Shown here piece by piece: positions 29,201 through 31,107 of a stretch of 31,107 nt of DNA. Under the pieces are notes generated by a model. It saw only the letters and a list, made by a program, of their open reading frames with translations. It had not been told where the DNA came from and searched no databases. The position numbers and the translations under genes are program-made. Position 1 is the stretch's first letter; every line of letters starts with the position of its first letter. The stretch spans positions 1 through 31,107 of the forward strand of contig JBNGIQ010005808.1 of NCBI GenBank assembly GCA_049999765.1, in the 5' to 3' direction. The stretch comes from Phaeoceros laevis (Eukaryota > Anthocerotophyta > Anthocerotopsida > Notothyladales).

Positions 29201-30869
29201 ACTGTGGCCCACATCCTTCCTTGTGCAAGATGACAGCTCACCCCTTGACACACCTGAGCCTGCCACATACAAGGAAGCTGTAAATCATCCGACTGAAGGA
29301 AAACAGTGGCGACAAGGCATAGAGTCAGAGTATAAGTCCTTAATGGACAACAAAACCTGGGTATTAGAAGACTTACCTCCAGGAAGGAAGGCCGTTACAT
29401 GTAAATGGGTCTTCAAGCGAAAGCTCAATGCTGAGGGGAAGGTAGCATGTTTCAAGGCACGACTTGTGGCCCGTGGTTACAGCCAAGTCGAGGGCCTCGA
29501 CTATAATGAGACTTTCTCTCCTGTGGTACGTGCAGCCTCTATTCATTCTCTACTGGCTATTGCTGCACAACACGATTACCTCCTCCAACACATGGATGTG
29601 AAGACCGCATTCTTAAATGGTAATCTTGAAGAGACGATTTATATGCGGCAGCCAGAGGGGTATGAGGATCGTGAACATCCCACAAAGGCCTGCAGGTTAG
29701 TAAAGACTATCTACGGACTAAAGCAATCACCACGAGAGTGGTATAAGAGAATAGACACCTATCTCAAGAAATGTGGGTTTGTTCAAAGCACAGCAGACAG
29801 CAACGTGTATATGCTTCAGGACAAAGATGGTATAGTATACTTAGCTTTGTATGTAGACGATGCTGTCATTATAGCAAGTAGCCCAGCAGCTATGACGAAG
29901 TGCAAGGCATTTCTTACTGCAGAGTTCGATATGTCTGACCTTGGACAACTTATGTTCTTCTTAGGGATCCAGATCCGTCAGAACCTGTCCAAGCACACCA
30001 TATTCATCCATCAAGGTCAGTTTGTACAACAAGTACTAGTTAGGTTTAGATTGCAGGATGCAAAACCTGCAATCACACCCATGGCAGTAGGTGACAAACT
30101 AACCTTAGCTCAGTGTCCACAAACTGAGGAAGAGAGGGTTGAAATGGAAAAGGTGCCATATCGTTCAGCAGTAGGAGTCTGTATCCACTTCAGGAATTGG
30201 ACAAGACCTGAGCTGTCACATTCAGTGGGAGTCACATCCAGATTTCTGTCGAACTATGGAAGGCCACATTGGCATGCAGTCCAGCGTATCTTGAGGTACC
30301 TGGGAGGATCACCAAACCTTGGGTTACTATATAAGAAAAGACTTAAGAATTTACTATTGACATCCTATTCTGATGCCGACTGGGCGGCTGATTCAGACAG
30401 TCGAAAATCTATATCAGCACACTGCCTGCTACTTGGCTCAAGTGAACAAGACTCAACAGTTATATCATGGCATAGTAAGAAGCAACAAGTTGTTGCATTA
30501 TCCTCAACAGAAGCGGAATACAACTCTGCTACAACTGCAGCACAAGACATAATTCACTGCAGAGAGTTGCTAACTTCCCTTGGAGAGACACAACTGGCGC
30601 CAACCTTGTTGCTCAGTGACAACCAGTCAGCCATTGCGCTGGCACAGAACCCTGTCATGCACGCAAGGACCAAACATATCGAGATCAAACATCACTTTAT
30701 ACGTCAAGTGATCTCTGAGGGACAAGCTCACCTTCAGTATGTATCCACAGACGAGAATGTAGCAGATCTCCTCACAAAAGCGTTGGCCAGAGAAAAACAT
30801 GACCGGTTCTCTAAGGCACTTGGCCTCACTACTGATCCGGATGCATCGTACCTACAATGGGCATACTAA
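26214..30869 (+). pseudogene. Copia Gag-Pol polyprotein, near full length, with two in-frame stops
   Basis: One frame runs 26214-30869 (1,551 codons plus stop) and is broken only by TAG 27858-27860 and TGA 28110-28112. Gag has an N-terminal basic and poly-Gly extension, FNGSNFDVWSMRV (residues 104-116) and a CX2CX4HX4C zinc knuckle (27279-27320). The protease active site DSGASTH is at 27456-27476. The integrase has the HLGHANFEKM...CEACVFGKHH zinc-binding part, then HSDLCGPM, RRSDNGGEY and QNPIAELANR giving D, D and E. RT carries YVDD at 29850-29861. RNase H carries SDADWAADSD, STEAEY, SDNQSA and VADLLTK. The first stop separates protease from integrase; the second falls in the integrase core. 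Both stops fit single C-to-T changes, so decay is more likely than programmed read-through. Without the stops all catalytic residues would be present. Confidence 0.92.
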
Positions 30870-31107
30870 CAAAAAAAAACTGCAGGAAGCTACAGTTTGT
30901 GACAGCACCAACTATCTAGGTTTGAACTGACGGAACGGCTGGATAGTTGTACATTTCCACCAGGGCTCTGCACAAAGCAAGGAAGAGTCAGAATCACAAG
31001 AGGGAAGTATGCATGCAGTGGGAGCAATCCAGCTGCGGGTATGCTTACCATATCTGATAATCAACCGGCCCTCGTCAGTGAAATCGCTGCCAGCAAACAT
31101 CATTGGG
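30870..31107 (+). other. 3' non-coding part of the right copia element; LTR not reached
   Basis: A run of nine A follows the stop, then about 200 bp without repeats of the 5' LTR. AGAGGGAAG near 30998-31007 could be a polypurine tract, but the sequence after it does not match the 5' LTR region, so the true 3' LTR probably lies beyond the window. Confidence 0.5.

Overview
The window is plant-lineage (streptophyte) nuclear DNA. The evidence is short GT-AG introns, a bHLH factor of plant group IVb, an ARF-GAP of the AGD8/9/10 type, a plant-style U11/U12-65K minor-spliceosome protein, a telo-box (AAACCCTA) in a promoter, and Ty1/copia elements primed by initiator-Met tRNA. It also carries a complete CDC14 phosphatase, a family I understand to be missing from flowering plants. 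That points to a non-seed lineage (charophyte alga, bryophyte or lycophyte). I cannot name the species.

Layout. 1-7090 is repeat-rich: the 3' end of a copia element with its 3' LTR and a 100-N gap, an unrecognised intronless reading frame (730-1599), decayed coding-like sequence, an intronless RING-OTU fusion frame (2922-3812) without a proper ATG, and many short tandem and dispersed repeats. 7092-21973 is a compact gene island of five intact, conserved housekeeping or regulatory genes. On the minus strand lie ARF-GAP (7 exons, 428 aa), a bHLH121/bHLH11-like factor with a C-terminal EAR motif (6 exons, 553 aa) and U11/U12-65K (9 exons, 361 aa, lacking the usual N-terminal RRM). On the plus strand lie OST3/OST6 (single coding exon, 349 aa) and CDC14 (14 exons, 708 aa). 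I placed every exon by hand; the reading phases agree at every junction and the products are collinear with their families. U11/U12-65K and OST3/6 share a divergent promoter of about 0.6 kb.

22000-31107 is mobile-element territory: dispersed and tandem repeats, a second N gap, a 415-bp GC-rich element with terminal inverted repeats, and two inverted copies of a tRNA-headed SINE-like element that flank and split an older repeat. The end is a nearly full-length copia element (PBS at 25397; gag, protease, integrase, RT and RNase H in one frame to 30869) broken by two in-frame stop codons, with an unusually long leader carrying two small Cys-containing reading frames. Its 3' LTR is beyond the window.

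The island genes do not form a pathway. They act in COPI trafficking, probable iron-type transcriptional control, U12-type splicing, N-glycosylation and mitotic-exit or ciliary phosphatase function. Most notable are CDC14 in a plant-lineage genome, the 65K protein without RRM1, the RING-OTU fusion, the leader frames of the copia element, and two assembly gaps that are each flanked by an identical sequence.
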